A stretch of DNA of 21,010 bases, taken from DATDWC01 sp035289805. Lineage in GTDB: Bacteria; Patescibacteriota; Gracilibacteria; Peribacterales; Peribacteraceae. The notes under the pieces are model-generated. The model ran no database searches. It saw only the letters and a list, made by a program, of their open reading frames with translations, and was not told where the DNA came from. Below, one piece after another: positions 6,454 through 15,221 of the stretch. The stretch's first letter is position 1, and every line of letters starts with the position of its first letter. The stretch is taken from assembly GCA_035289805.1 (NCBI GenBank), contig DATDWC010000028.1:1-21010 (forward strand). Direction: 5' to 3'. Made by a program: the position numbers and the translations under genes.

Positions 6454-6462
6454 CTCCCGCGT

Positions 6463-8400
6463 ATGGACTCTCTTTCGACGAATGATATCCGCAGTGCGTA
6501 CCTCCAATTCTTTGAGAAGAAGGGGCATGCTGTGATCAAGAGTGCATCACTCCTCCCGGAGAACGATCCCACTACGCTCTTCACGGGTTCCGGCATGCAG
6601 CCGATGCTCCCTTATTTGCTCGGCGAAAAACATCCGCTTGGCGTGAGGATCGCAGATAGTCAGAAATCATTCCGGAGTCAGGATATTGAGGAAGTAGGGG
6701 ATAACAGACACACCACATTCTTCGAGATGCTCGGGAACTGGTCACTCGGAGATTATTTTAAGGAGGAGCAAATCCCCTGGATGTTTGAGTTCCTCACGGA
6801 AAAGTTGGGACTCGATCCGAAGCGCATCTTCGTAACAGTATTCCGTGGCAATAGCATCATTCCGCGTGATGATGTTTCGGTCCAAGTATGGGAGGAAGTA
6901 TTTAAGAAGGCAGGCATCGAAGCGAGCTCTGTGGATTTAGCGGAAGATGCTGGGCTGCAGGGAGGACGAATCTTCTACTACGATGAGACCAAAAACTGGT
7001 GGAGCCGCACGGGAGCGCCAGCCACGATGCCAATCGGGGAACCAGGGGGTCCGGATTCCGAGATGTTCTTCGATTTTGGCGAAGAGAGAAAGATTCATGA
7101 GCGCTCTGCGTGGAAGGATCGTCCCTGCCATGTGAACTGCGATTGCGGGAGGTTCCTGGAGATCGGTAATAACGTCTTCATGGAGTACATTCACACCGCA
7201 AAAGGATTCGAAAAATTGAAGCAGCGAAACGTCGATTTTGGCGGAGGGCTCGAACGCATGGCAGCAGCGCTCATCGATGATCCGGATGTTTTTAAAATCG
7301 ATCTCTTCACCCCCATGCGTGAGCTCCTCCAAGAGCTCTCGGGGAAAACGTATGGCAAGAGTGAGCAGGATCTCCGTGCATTTCGTGTCATCCTCGATCA
7401 CCTGCGCGGTGCTACGTTCCTGATTGCGGATGGCGCTCCCCCAAGTAACCGCGATCAGGGGTACTTCACACGGAGGATGATTCGGCGCTCTATCCGCTTT
7501 GCGGGAATCCTCGGTATTACCGAAAAATTCTGTGCCCAAGTTTCGGAAGCTGTCATCAAGAGCTACGGCGATGCGTACCCGGAGCTCCAGAAAAAAAAGC
7601 AGGAGATCTCAGCAATTCTTACGGAGGAAGAGGAACAGTTCCAAAAAACCTTAGTGCGTGGAGAAAGAGAGCTTGGGGATTATCTCAAAAAAGAGAAAAC
7701 ACTCGATGGTGCAAAGGCCTTCTACTTCTTCGAGACCTATGGATTTCCACTCGAGCTCACGGAGGAACTTGCAAAAGAAAATGGTATCCCAATCACAAAC
7801 CCCGAGGGGTTTACGAGTGCCAGGGAAATGCATCAGGAGAAGAGTAGAGAAGGAGCTACGGGGAAATTTGCAGGCGGTCTTGCAGATCACTCTGCAGAGA
7901 CTACGAAGCTCCACACCGCAACACACCTCCTCAATGCGGCTCTCCGCCGGGTGCTTGGTACCCACATTCAGCAGAAAGGCTCAAACATCACGCAGGAGCG
8001 GCTTCGCTTTGATTTTAATCATCCGGAAAAGATGACAGGGGAGCAGATCAAAGAGGCAGAGCGCCTTGTGAACGAAGCGATCAAAGCGGATTTCCCGGTT
8101 ATGTACCACCTTACGACAGTGGAAGGCGCAAAGAAGGAAGGGGCGATCGGAGTCTTTGATGATCGCTATGCTTCGATGGCACTCAGCACAGGTGGATCCG
8201 AGGTGAAGGTCTATCAAGTGGGTGATGGGAGTTTTAGTAAAGAGATCTGCGGCGGTCCGCATGTTGCACGCACGGGTATGATCGGATCATTCAAAATTCA
8301 AAAAGAGGAGAGCTCTTCCTCCGGAGTGCGCCGTATCAAAGCGGTGGTAGCTGGAGGACCGAAAGAGATTGAAGTAGCCAGGGAAAGCACTAAATCCTAA
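6463..8400 (+). CDS. alaS: Alanyl-tRNA synthetase lacking the C-terminal C-Ala domain
   Basis: Charges tRNA-Ala and tmRNA with alanine. The class II catalytic core starts at residue 1 (LFTGSGMQPMLPYL, FRSQDIEEVGDNRHTTFFEMLGNWSLGDYF, GGGLERMAAAL), followed by the tRNA-recognition helices. The editing/SAD domain carries both zinc motifs, H484xxxH488 (HTATH) and C596xxxH600 (CGGPH). The protein ends at residue 645, soon after the SSGVRRIKAV segment. The family is usually about 860-880 residues, so the coiled-coil and DHHA1 (C-Ala) part is missing and no nearby gene supplies it. The last codons (S-T-K-S-stop) lie within a degenerate 7-nt repeat. The start has no Shine-Dalgarno sequence; a -10-like box is 9 nt upstream. 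Confidence 0.97.
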   Translation: MDSLSTNDIRSAYLQFFEKKGHAVIKSASLLPENDPTTLFTGSGMQPMLPYLLGEKHPLGVRIADSQKSFRSQDIEEVGDNRHTTFFEMLGNWSLGDYFKEEQIPWMFEFLTEKLGLDPKRIFVTVFRGNSIIPRDDVSVQVWEEVFKKAGIEASSVDLAEDAGLQGGRIFYYDETKNWWSRTGAPATMPIGEPGGPDSEMFFDFGEERKIHERSAWKDRPCHVNCDCGRFLEIGNNVFMEYIHTAKGFEKLKQRNVDFGGGLERMAAALIDDPDVFKIDLFTPMRELLQELSGKTYGKSEQDLRAFRVILDHLRGATFLIADGAPPSNRDQGYFTRRMIRRSIRFAGILGITEKFCAQVSEAVIKSYGDAYPELQKKKQEISAILTEEEEQFQKTLVRGERELGDYLKKEKTLDGAKAFYFFETYGFPLELTEELAKENGIPITNPEGFTSAREMHQEKSREGATGKFAGGLADHSAETTKLHTATHLLNAALRRVLGTHIQQKGSNITQERLRFDFNHPEKMTGEQIKEAERLVNEAIKADFPVMYHLTTVEGAKKEGAIGVFDDRYASMALSTGGSEVKVYQVGDGSFSKEICGGPHVARTGMIGSFKIQKEESSSSGVRRIKAVVAGGPKEIEVARESTKS

Positions 8401-8434
8401 GCACCAAATCCTAAAGAAGCACTAAGCCCTAAAA
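8386..8434. repeat. Degenerate 7-nt repeat patch (CCTAAAT-type), left arm
   Basis: Tandem variants of a 7-nt unit (CTAAATC, CTAAGCA, CCAAATC, CTAAAGA, CTAAGCC). The patch contains the alaS stop codon. It is the inverse of the patch at 8517-8577; TAAGCACCAA (8398-8407) pairs exactly with TTGGTGCTTA (8551-8560). Confidence 0.8.
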
Positions 8435-8497
8435 GGTGATATTCTTGCTCTCCATGATCCAAGGACTAATCTCTTCTTTGCTCTATTATTCAGAAAC

Positions 8498-9745
8498 ATG
8501 AATAGAACCCAATATATTTTAGGATTTAGGATTTTTGGTTTTTTTAGTGCTTGGTGCTTAGTACTTGGGATTTTTACCTTAACTTCTCTCTTTTTTCCTC
8601 AAAAGACCTGGGCAAAAGCTGGGGAAATCTATGAGGATTGGACGTTCCGGGATGAGGAGGATATCCGTGCCTGGAGCTACAAGGGTATGGAGGAGGCAGC
8701 ACTCACAGATGAGGGTCTCCAGTTTGATATTCAGGCAAATGCGACGATGTTCCGGGCGCTCCCGGAAGGGTTCCACCAACATGTTGATGCAATCGAACTC
8801 TCGTTCGATGCGATGACGCTCAAAGAGGTTGCACTCCTCTTCCTCACATTCGATGACGAGGGAAAGATTGTGAGGCGCTTCCGCATGAGTTTTCTGGATA
8901 TGGCAGATGGTCCAGTGCACCAGTACATTCCACTTGAGTTCTACCGGAGGGAGGTGGAAAAGACGGAGGTACTTGCGATGGTGTACGAAGGTTCTGCGCA
9001 GGATGTAACCTTCGATGGGATTCGATTCATCCACTACTCCCTCTTCGAAAAGCTGATCGGGGCATGGAAGAGTTTCTGGAACATGCAATCTTTCCAACCC
9101 TTCACGATCAACATTCTCCATGGACCTGTGATTGTGAAGGATCGAGGGCCATTTTCGCTCCGAGAAGATCAGCGAGTGATGGCGCTATCGGCGAATGCGT
9201 ACTTCCTGGTGGGCATTGCACTTTTTGGCTTGGCGATGCTCTTTATTGCACTCTACCGCGTTCGGATGAAGCGTGAATCCTGGGAGAATGTTCGCCTCTC
9301 CTCTCTCCGTGTTTTCCTTGGTACGGTGTTCGCACTCTGGCTCTTCTACGATCTTCGGATGGGTATGGAATTTCTCCAAAACGTTGCGCATGATCACTTC
9401 TCCTTTGTCATTGCAGAAGAAAGAGAGAAGGAATTCCGCGATGTGGGGAAGTTCCCCGAGTTCATCGCGTTTGCAAAGCCCTACCTCAAGGATGTTCCGC
9501 TCTATGAATTCTTCACCGCGGAGCGCTGGCCATTTTTTGGCATGATGCGTTACGAAACGTACCCCGCCAAACCAAATCCCGGCGAGCCACTTGCCGATAT
9601 CTGGGTCATCTTCAATCGCAGAGATATGGGGGTGGATACAGAGAACAGACTCACACTCTCGGGTAATCCAATCACTCTACCAGGCACAGTGCTTGCGCGC
9701 TTTGATGTCTCCTCATTCATCTTCCGCGGTCAATACGCCAAATGA
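8498..9745 (+). CDS. Membrane protein with exported beta-sandwich-like domain
   Basis: 415 residues. The N-terminus is a hydrophobic signal or anchor (about 7-38, ending in KTWAKA), a large part of it encoded by the 7-nt repeat at 8517-8577. Residues about 42-180 form a strand-rich exported domain (EDWTFRDEEDIRAWSY, LSFDAMTLKEVALLFLTF, DVTFDGIRFIHY) that resembles a carbohydrate-binding or jelly-roll fold. Two membrane helices follow (about 234-254 and 268-288), then a C-terminal globular domain with aromatic motifs. The stop overlaps the next start (ATGA, 9742-9745), so the two membrane proteins are probably made together; a role in cell-surface glycan or polymer assembly is plausible but inferred. 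-10-like TATTAT (8484-8489) lies 8 nt before the ATG. The family is not recognised. Confidence 0.8.
   Translation: MNRTQYILGFRIFGFFSAWCLVLGIFTLTSLFFPQKTWAKAGEIYEDWTFRDEEDIRAWSYKGMEEAALTDEGLQFDIQANATMFRALPEGFHQHVDAIELSFDAMTLKEVALLFLTFDDEGKIVRRFRMSFLDMADGPVHQYIPLEFYRREVEKTEVLAMVYEGSAQDVTFDGIRFIHYSLFEKLIGAWKSFWNMQSFQPFTINILHGPVIVKDRGPFSLREDQRVMALSANAYFLVGIALFGLAMLFIALYRVRMKRESWENVRLSSLRVFLGTVFALWLFYDLRMGMEFLQNVAHDHFSFVIAEEREKEFRDVGKFPEFIAFAKPYLKDVPLYEFFTAERWPFFGMMRYETYPAKPNPGEPLADIWVIFNRRDMGVDTENRLTLSGNPITLPGTVLARFDVSSFIFRGQYAK
8517..8577. repeat. Degenerate 7-nt repeat patch, right arm (inside the 8498 gene)
   Basis: TTTTAGGATTTAGGATTTTT followed by variants such as TTAGTGC, TTGGTGC and TTAGTAC. 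It is the inverse of the patch at 8386-8434. In the gene's frame it encodes ILGFRIFGFF...LVLGIF, the hydrophobic core of the signal or anchor segment. Confidence 0.8.
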
Positions 9746-11232
9746 TGATCCTCTCTACCCTCCTCGCGCTCCTTGTCTTCCCCTTAGAAGGGATGCTCGC
9801 ACTGCGGCTCGTGATGAAGAAGAAATCAATCCTCTCTCTGCTCGAGCATATTGCCTATGGATTTCTCCTCGGCGGGGCTTTAAGCGCGTTTCTCCTCTTT
9901 TGGGCGATGCTCTTTGGTTTACCTCTCACGTTTGTAGGATTTGCTATAGGACATTTCGTTCTCATTCTCCTTCTCCTCATTTTTTCGTTCATGAGATTTG
10001 GCATAAAGGATATTTTCCCTCGCTCAACGTTCCTTCCTTTAGAGCCCTCTGAGTCTCGCCGCCCTTCGCGTTTCCTCTCCTTTATTCTGGCATGGCTCAT
10101 CGTGTGGACTGCCGTAAAGATTGTTGCGGGAGGATACGATCTCTTCGTCACTCCTGCCTTCTACAACGATATCCACGCAAACTGGAACATGCGTGCGAAG
10201 GTCTTCTACACGAATGAATCCCTGCTTCTCAATCGCCCTGTTTCAGACGAGTTCTTCTTCGGTGGCCGCGTACCGAGCTACCCGCTCACCGTGTACTTTG
10301 CGAAGGTCTGGATCGCGCAAGCCGTAGGATCGTGGCACGAAGGAGCAGTTGATAGCATCCACCTTCTCTGGTTCTTCTCGCTCCTTGCAATCTTCTTTGT
10401 GGCGCTGCGGAGGGAGCTTGGGCAGATGTGGGCAGTGATTGGCACCTTCACAATTGTGAGCATCCCACTCCTCCTGATCCATGGAGTGAATGCGTACACG
10501 GATGTGCTGATGGCGGCGCACCTCTTTGCCGTGCTCTATGCGTTCTACCGATGGATGATTACGGAGGATCAATCTGAGCGCTCTGAATGGCTCAAGATTT
10601 TTGCTGTGATGACCGCCGCCATGCTCTTTGTGAAGAACGAAGCACTTCTCATTTTTCTCCCTCCCATTGCCCTCCTCTTTTTCATTGCTCTTCTCCCCTG
10701 GAAGAAGCGTACAACGGGGAGAGCAGGATTCTTTTCTACTCTCAGCCTGCGTATTGCTGCAGCTCTCCAGAACCGCGATCTTTGGCTATGGGTTGGATGC
10801 GTCTCTCTTGTCCTCCTCCCCTGGACCCTCTTTAAGATTACCCATGGGCTCACCTTTGGGAATGCGACCGAGGTCTCAAGACTTACCCTCACGCCGAATC
10901 CCGAGGTTATTCGTGCGGTGGAGGGGGATCTCCTCTACACCGGGAGCTACCTCCTCTTCTTCCCGCTCTTCCTCCTCCTGCTCGCTATTGGTCTCCGTCC
11001 TCTGCGATCAAAAGCGGTAACACTCCTCACATGCTTCTTTCTCATTGTGCTCGTGGGAGAGTTCTGCATTTACTGGCTCACGCCGCTCTCTGTGGAGGCA
11101 ATTCAGCATACGGGATTCGGGAGGGGAATGATCCATATCCTGCCAATTGGTGTTTTTGTGAGTACAGTGATTTTGGCAAGACTCTTTGCGTCCGATACTG
11201 CTCACATATCGCGAGGAGAGAAAAAATCATGA
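9742..11232 (+). CDS. Multi-pass membrane protein, possible GT-C type glycosyltransferase
   Basis: 496 residues with about ten to twelve hydrophobic segments over the whole length. A large first outside loop after the fourth segment contains YNDIHANWNMRAKVFY and the RVPSYPLTVYF motif. Later features are a HGVNAYTDVLMAAH helix and KNEALLIFLPP. This pattern (acidic first loop, many helices, aromatic-rich loops) resembles GT-C fold enzymes that transfer sugars from lipid carriers, such as the PMT/ArnT-like and GT39/GT83 groups, but I cannot identify the exact family or the catalytic Asp. The gene overlaps the preceding membrane protein by 4 nt; both may act on surface glycans. No Shine-Dalgarno sequence. 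Confidence 0.8.
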   Translation: MMILSTLLALLVFPLEGMLALRLVMKKKSILSLLEHIAYGFLLGGALSAFLLFWAMLFGLPLTFVGFAIGHFVLILLLLIFSFMRFGIKDIFPRSTFLPLEPSESRRPSRFLSFILAWLIVWTAVKIVAGGYDLFVTPAFYNDIHANWNMRAKVFYTNESLLLNRPVSDEFFFGGRVPSYPLTVYFAKVWIAQAVGSWHEGAVDSIHLLWFFSLLAIFFVALRRELGQMWAVIGTFTIVSIPLLLIHGVNAYTDVLMAAHLFAVLYAFYRWMITEDQSERSEWLKIFAVMTAAMLFVKNEALLIFLPPIALLFFIALLPWKKRTTGRAGFFSTLSLRIAAALQNRDLWLWVGCVSLVLLPWTLFKITHGLTFGNATEVSRLTLTPNPEVIRAVEGDLLYTGSYLLFFPLFLLLLAIGLRPLRSKAVTLLTCFFLIVLVGEFCIYWLTPLSVEAIQHTGFGRGMIHILPIGVFVSTVILARLFASDTAHISRGEKKS

Positions 11233-11464
11233 AATTTGGCGTGCAGAATTCCGCCGGAAACTCAAAAATGTTTGTCTCTTTGAACAGAAATACTCTTCGA
11301 ACGAATGGAGAGGTTGCGTAAAGGGAAAGTTGTGGCTTTCCCGAAAAAAAGAGCATATCTTGTATTGGTTGCTTTCTACGAGACACAAGATATTGTGTGG
11401 ATAGAAAGTTTTTCTCTCGGTGAAGCCCTAAAGAATCACCGTTTTCTCTCTCCTTTTCCTTCCC
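11233..11464 (+). other. Intergenic region before nrdJ
   Basis: This 232-nt gap has no convincing gene. It holds a 7-bp stem-loop GGGAAAG-TTGTGG-CTTTCCC (11323-11342) followed by A's rather than T's, an NrdR-box-like palindrome at 11383-11398, and a pyrimidine tract directly before the nrdJ ATG. I see no cobalamin riboswitch conserved boxes. Confidence 0.6.
11383..11398. promoter_or_regulatory. NrdR-box-like operator of nrdJ
   Basis: ACACAAGATATTGTGT is a 16-bp near-perfect palindrome that fits the NrdR box pattern (acaCwAtATaTwGtgt), 66 nt before nrdJ. NrdR represses ribonucleotide reductase genes in many bacteria and usually binds two boxes. A possible degenerate partner (ATATCTTGTATTG) lies about 30 nt upstream. 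Candidate promoter elements TTGGTT (11365-11370) and GATATT (11389-11394) would place the box over the -10. Confidence 0.6.
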
Positions 11465-14400
11465 ATGAACCCCGCCGCTTTCCCTTCGAAGAGTGTTCCA
11501 AGTGATATCCCTATGGTGAATGCTCCAGCAGGGAAAAAAGGGCACCAGGGAATCGAGGGAGATACGTGGCAGGCGAGCCGAGGTCTTCGAATTCCCCGTG
11601 TCTTCACCACTCCCGGGAGTGATCCCTTAGAGGAAGTTCGCTACGAGAAGCGTACGAGCAAGATTGTGAATACGAATGGCTCCGTTGTGTTCGAGATGGA
11701 GGGGGCAGAGATCCCCGCGAATTGGTCACAGGTTGCAACGGACATCATGGTGAGCAAGTACTTTCGAAAAGCAGAAGTGCCACAGGAGGATGAGCGGGGA
11801 AACATTCTCAAAGATGAAAAGGGGAATGTGATCACTGGCCCCGAGCGCTCTGCAAAGCAGGTGATCCGACGGCTCGCCGGGTGCTGGAGGTTCTGGGGCG
11901 AGAAGTACGACTACTTTGATACCGTGCAGGATGCGCAGGCGTTCGAGGATGAGCTTAAGTACATGCTCGTGCACCAGATGGCTGCCCCAAATAGTCCTCA
12001 GTGGTTCAATACCGGTCTTCACCATGCCTATGGCATCACCGGGCCGGCGCAGGGGCACTACTACGCTGATCCCGTGACGGGAGTCGTAAAGCAGAGCACC
12101 GATGCCTACACGCATCCTCAGCCCCATGCCTGCTTCATTCAGTCAGTGCAGGACGATATGGTGAACCCGGGCGGTATCATGGATTTGTGGGTGCGGGAGG
12201 CACGCCTCTTTAAGTATGGATCTGGTACCGGCACCAACTTCTCGGAGCTCCGTGGATCGGGAGAATCCCTCTCTGGCGGGGGGAAAAGCTCCGGGCTCAT
12301 GTCATTCCTCAAAATTGGTGATCGTGCGGCGGGGGCGGTCAAATCTGGTGGCACGACGAGACGTGCAGCGAAGATGGTGTGCCTGGATCTCGATCATCCG
12401 GATATCGAGGAGTTCATCAACTGGAAGGTGAAGGAAGAAAAGAAAGTCGCCGCGATGAGGGATTCTGGATACTCCACCGATTTTAACGGTGAAGCATATC
12501 AAACGGTCTCCGGTCAGAACTCCAATAACTCTGTGCGCGTGCCGCACGCATTCTTCCAGGCACTCGAACAGGATAGCGATTGGGATCTCTACTTCCGCAC
12601 CGAGCGACGCAAGGCAAAGGCAGAAGGCCGAAATCCTGCCCCCTCCAAAACTCTCAAGGCGAGAACTCTTTGGGAGCAGATTGGCTATGCCGCATGGATC
12701 TGTGCGGATCCTGGGGTCCAGTACGATACGACGATCAACGATTGGCACACCTGCCCGGAGGATGGCTCCATCCGTGCCAGTAACCCGTGCAGTGAATACA
12801 TGTTCCTCGATAACACGGCATGTAATTTAGCCTCGCTCAACCTCCTCACATTCTGCTCTTCCCCCCGTCCCGGGAGAATCGGGAGCTCCGGTAAGGCACC
12901 GATGGAGTTTGATATCGAAGGGTTCCGCCATGCGGTACGCCTCTGGACCATCGTGCTCGAAGTTTCCGTCCTCATGGCGCAGTTCCCAAGTGAGGAAATT
13001 GCGAGACTTAGCTACATGTTCCGCACCCTCGGTCTTGGCTACGCCAACATTGGCGCCATGCTCATGCAGATGGGGATTCCCTACGATTCACCAAAGGCTC
13101 GTGCAATGGCAGGAGCCATCACTGCAATCCTCACCGGGGATTCCTACATTCAATCGGCCCGCATGGCCGAGGTGCTTGGAGCTTTCCCGGGGTTCGAGCG
13201 GAACCGCAGCCACATGCTCCGCGTGATCCGTAACCACAGGCGCGCTGCGTTTGATGCCCCACCTCACGAGTACGAAGGGCTCCATGTGATCCCTGTGGGG
13301 ATCGATCAGAAGGCCTGCCCAGCGAACCTCCTCAAAGCTGCACACGAATCCTGGGATGAGGCCGTGGAGCTTGGCGAGAAGTTTGGCTACCGCAATGCCC
13401 AGACCACAGTCATTGCGCCCACCGGAACCATCGGACTCCTTATGGATTGCGATACCACGGGTGTGGAACCGGATTTCGCTCTCGTTAAATTTAAGAAGCT
13501 CGCTGGTGGCGGCTACATGAAGATTGCAAACCAGTCTGTGCGCCCGGCACTCCTCGCGCTCGGCTACACGGAGGAGCAAGTGAAGGAAATCATGCGCTAC
13601 ATTCTTGGATCACTCTCCCTTGCTGATGCACCACACCTCAATCACGAAGCTCTCAAGGACAAAGGATTCACTCCGGAGGATATCCGGAAAATCGAATCAC
13701 AACTCCCACAGGTCTTTGAGCTCTCCTTTGCATTCAACCGCTGGACTCTTGGCGAGGATGCCCTCCGGCGCCTTGGATTTACTCCTGAGCAATACGATGA
13801 TCCTGAGTTCAACATGCTCCGGGCTCTCTCGTTCACGCAGAAGGAGATCGAATCTGCAAATGAGCATGTCTGTGGTCGCATGACGATCGAGGGTGCACCG
13901 TACCTCCGCGAGGAGCACCTCCCTGTCTTCGATTGCGCTAACACATGCGGAAAAACTGGAAAGCGCTACATCGAACCTGAGGGGCATATTCGCATGATGG
14001 CGGCGACGCAGCCTTTCATCTCCGGTGCAATCAGTAAGACGATCAACCTGCCAAACGATGCCACGGTCGAAGATATCAAAAATTGCTATCTCCTTAGCTG
14101 GAAGCTCGGACTCAAGGCGAACGCGCTCTACCGCGATGGATGTAAATTGAGTCAGCCGCTCTCTACGAAGAGTGACTCAAAAGAATCCTCGGAGAGTAAG
14201 AAGGAAGTAAAAGTGGAAATTAAGGAGCGCATCGTCATCAAGGAGGTCCCGCGGCGGCGCAAACTCCCCGATGAGCGCCACAGTGTGACGCACAAGTTCA
14301 CCGTAGCAGGGCACGAGGGGTACATTCACGTCGGGATGTACGAGGATAGTGCTCCGGGCGAAATCTTCATCAAGATGAGTAAAGAGGGGACCACGCTCTC

Positions 14401-14923
14401 CGGCGTGATGGATGCACTCGCGCTCTCCCTCAGCATGAACCTGCAGTACGGGGTGCCGCTCGAAGTCCTCTGCCAGAAGCTCGTGGGTGCCCGTTTTGAA
14501 CCGATGGGAGTGACCACGAATAAGGAGATCCCGCGTGTCACCAGTATGATGGATTACCTCGGGCGTTGGCTCGCGCTCAAGTTCCTCACCAAGGAGAAAG
14601 CCAAGCACTTCCACAATGCGGAACTCGTGGATACCGCGTATTCCACCGGTACTAAGAGTAGGGATGCCTTTGCCATGCGCTTACCCGTCATGGATGAGGG
14701 CACAGAAGCTCCAGTGAATATGGAGGAGTTCCTTGCAGGGGAGAAGAGTGTCGCTCTGGAAGAGGCGGTGCAAGATGCAGCGAGCGCACCGAATAAAATC
14801 GAGGTCGCCCGTCAGCAGGGCTACACCGGTTCCATGTGCTCAGGTTGCGGGAGCTTTAAGGTAAAGCGAAACGGCTCCTGCGAGGTGTGCCTGGATTGCG
14901 GTGCGACTTCTGGGTGTAGCTGA
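11465..14923 (+). CDS. nrdJ: Adenosylcobalamin-dependent (class II) ribonucleotide reductase
   Basis: Reduces ribonucleotides to deoxyribonucleotides with a B12-derived radical, without oxygen or a second subunit. The 1152 residues contain the redox Cys223 (HACFIQSV), the thiyl-radical motif N-P-C442-S-E with the partner Cys453 eleven residues later (NTACNLAS), and the barrel motif APTGTIGLLMDCDTTG. A TSCPD domain follows at about 935-1045 (KFTVAGHEGYIHVGMYED, TLSGVMDALALSLSM). The C-terminal cysteine tail (CSGCGSF, CEVCLDCGATSGC) probably binds zinc and passes electrons to the active site. All key residues are present and no intein is seen. The start follows a pyrimidine tract without a Shine-Dalgarno sequence. 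Control is probably by NrdR (box at 11383). Confidence 0.97.
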   Translation: MNPAAFPSKSVPSDIPMVNAPAGKKGHQGIEGDTWQASRGLRIPRVFTTPGSDPLEEVRYEKRTSKIVNTNGSVVFEMEGAEIPANWSQVATDIMVSKYFRKAEVPQEDERGNILKDEKGNVITGPERSAKQVIRRLAGCWRFWGEKYDYFDTVQDAQAFEDELKYMLVHQMAAPNSPQWFNTGLHHAYGITGPAQGHYYADPVTGVVKQSTDAYTHPQPHACFIQSVQDDMVNPGGIMDLWVREARLFKYGSGTGTNFSELRGSGESLSGGGKSSGLMSFLKIGDRAAGAVKSGGTTRRAAKMVCLDLDHPDIEEFINWKVKEEKKVAAMRDSGYSTDFNGEAYQTVSGQNSNNSVRVPHAFFQALEQDSDWDLYFRTERRKAKAEGRNPAPSKTLKARTLWEQIGYAAWICADPGVQYDTTINDWHTCPEDGSIRASNPCSEYMFLDNTACNLASLNLLTFCSSPRPGRIGSSGKAPMEFDIEGFRHAVRLWTIVLEVSVLMAQFPSEEIARLSYMFRTLGLGYANIGAMLMQMGIPYDSPKARAMAGAITAILTGDSYIQSARMAEVLGAFPGFERNRSHMLRVIRNHRRAAFDAPPHEYEGLHVIPVGIDQKACPANLLKAAHESWDEAVELGEKFGYRNAQTTVIAPTGTIGLLMDCDTTGVEPDFALVKFKKLAGGGYMKIANQSVRPALLALGYTEEQVKEIMRYILGSLSLADAPHLNHEALKDKGFTPEDIRKIESQLPQVFELSFAFNRWTLGEDALRRLGFTPEQYDDPEFNMLRALSFTQKEIESANEHVCGRMTIEGAPYLREEHLPVFDCANTCGKTGKRYIEPEGHIRMMAATQPFISGAISKTINLPNDATVEDIKNCYLLSWKLGLKANALYRDGCKLSQPLSTKSDSKESSESKKEVKVEIKERIVIKEVPRRRKLPDERHSVTHKFTVAGHEGYIHVGMYEDSAPGEIFIKMSKEGTTLSGVMDALALSLSMNLQYGVPLEVLCQKLVGARFEPMGVTTNKEIPRVTSMMDYLGRWLALKFLTKEKAKHFHNAELVDTAYSTGTKSRDAFAMRLPVMDEGTEAPVNMEEFLAGEKSVALEEAVQDAASAPNKIEVARQQGYTGSMCSGCGSFKVKRNGSCEVCLDCGATSGCS

Positions 14924-14932
14924 AGGAAGAGC

Positions 14933-15193
14933 TCACCGTATCTTATCCATAAGATCTCCACTTGAATCTTTGAGATCTCTATCTTCCATCTGCAAAGCAG
15001 CGCATCCTCTTTCTGCTGCCCGTTGCAGTTGTCCAATACGCAGTTCTACCGGTTCCGAATTAATTGTTACGCTTGAAATTCTACTCTCCAGTGAATCGTA
15101 ATCGAATCTGTCTGCTCTATCATCGGAGAGACCAAGCGTACGACTGCCTTCCGGATCTTCGAGGAGATCACGACGTCTGAGAATAGAAGCCAT
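14933..15193 (-). CDS. Small acidic hypothetical protein
   Basis: 86 residues, soluble, rich in Asp, Glu, Arg and Ser, with no cysteine-pair motif or membrane helix. It reads RRRDLLEDPEGSRTLG near the start and a helical PVELRIGQLQRAAERGCAAL near residue 48. It is convergent with nrdJ, ending 9 nt from its stop. The best support is the minus-strand promoter at 15222-15249 with a perfect TTGACA. The ATG follows CCCTCTTCTCCTCT. I do not recognise a family. Confidence 0.75.
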   Translation of the reverse strand: MASILRRRDLLEDPEGSRTLGLSDDRADRFDYDSLESRISSVTINSEPVELRIGQLQRAAERGCAALQMEDRDLKDSSGDLMDKIR

Positions 15194-15221
15194 AGAGGAG
15201 AAGAGGGAAAAAGTTTACGCC

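Noticed and set aside
6415..6528. Longer form of the 6414 gene starting at 6528
   Set aside because: It would overlap alaS and place a 38-residue basic extension before a good signal peptide.
11323..11350. Terminator after the 9742 gene
   Set aside because: The GGGAAAG/CTTTCCC stem is followed by A's, not T's, and on the minus strand the T-run lies before the stem; it may be an RNA structure but not a standard terminator.
14177..14614. 145-codon minus-strand frame inside nrdJ
   Set aside because: Antisense to the conserved TSCPD region of nrdJ; its length follows from the codon use of nrdJ.
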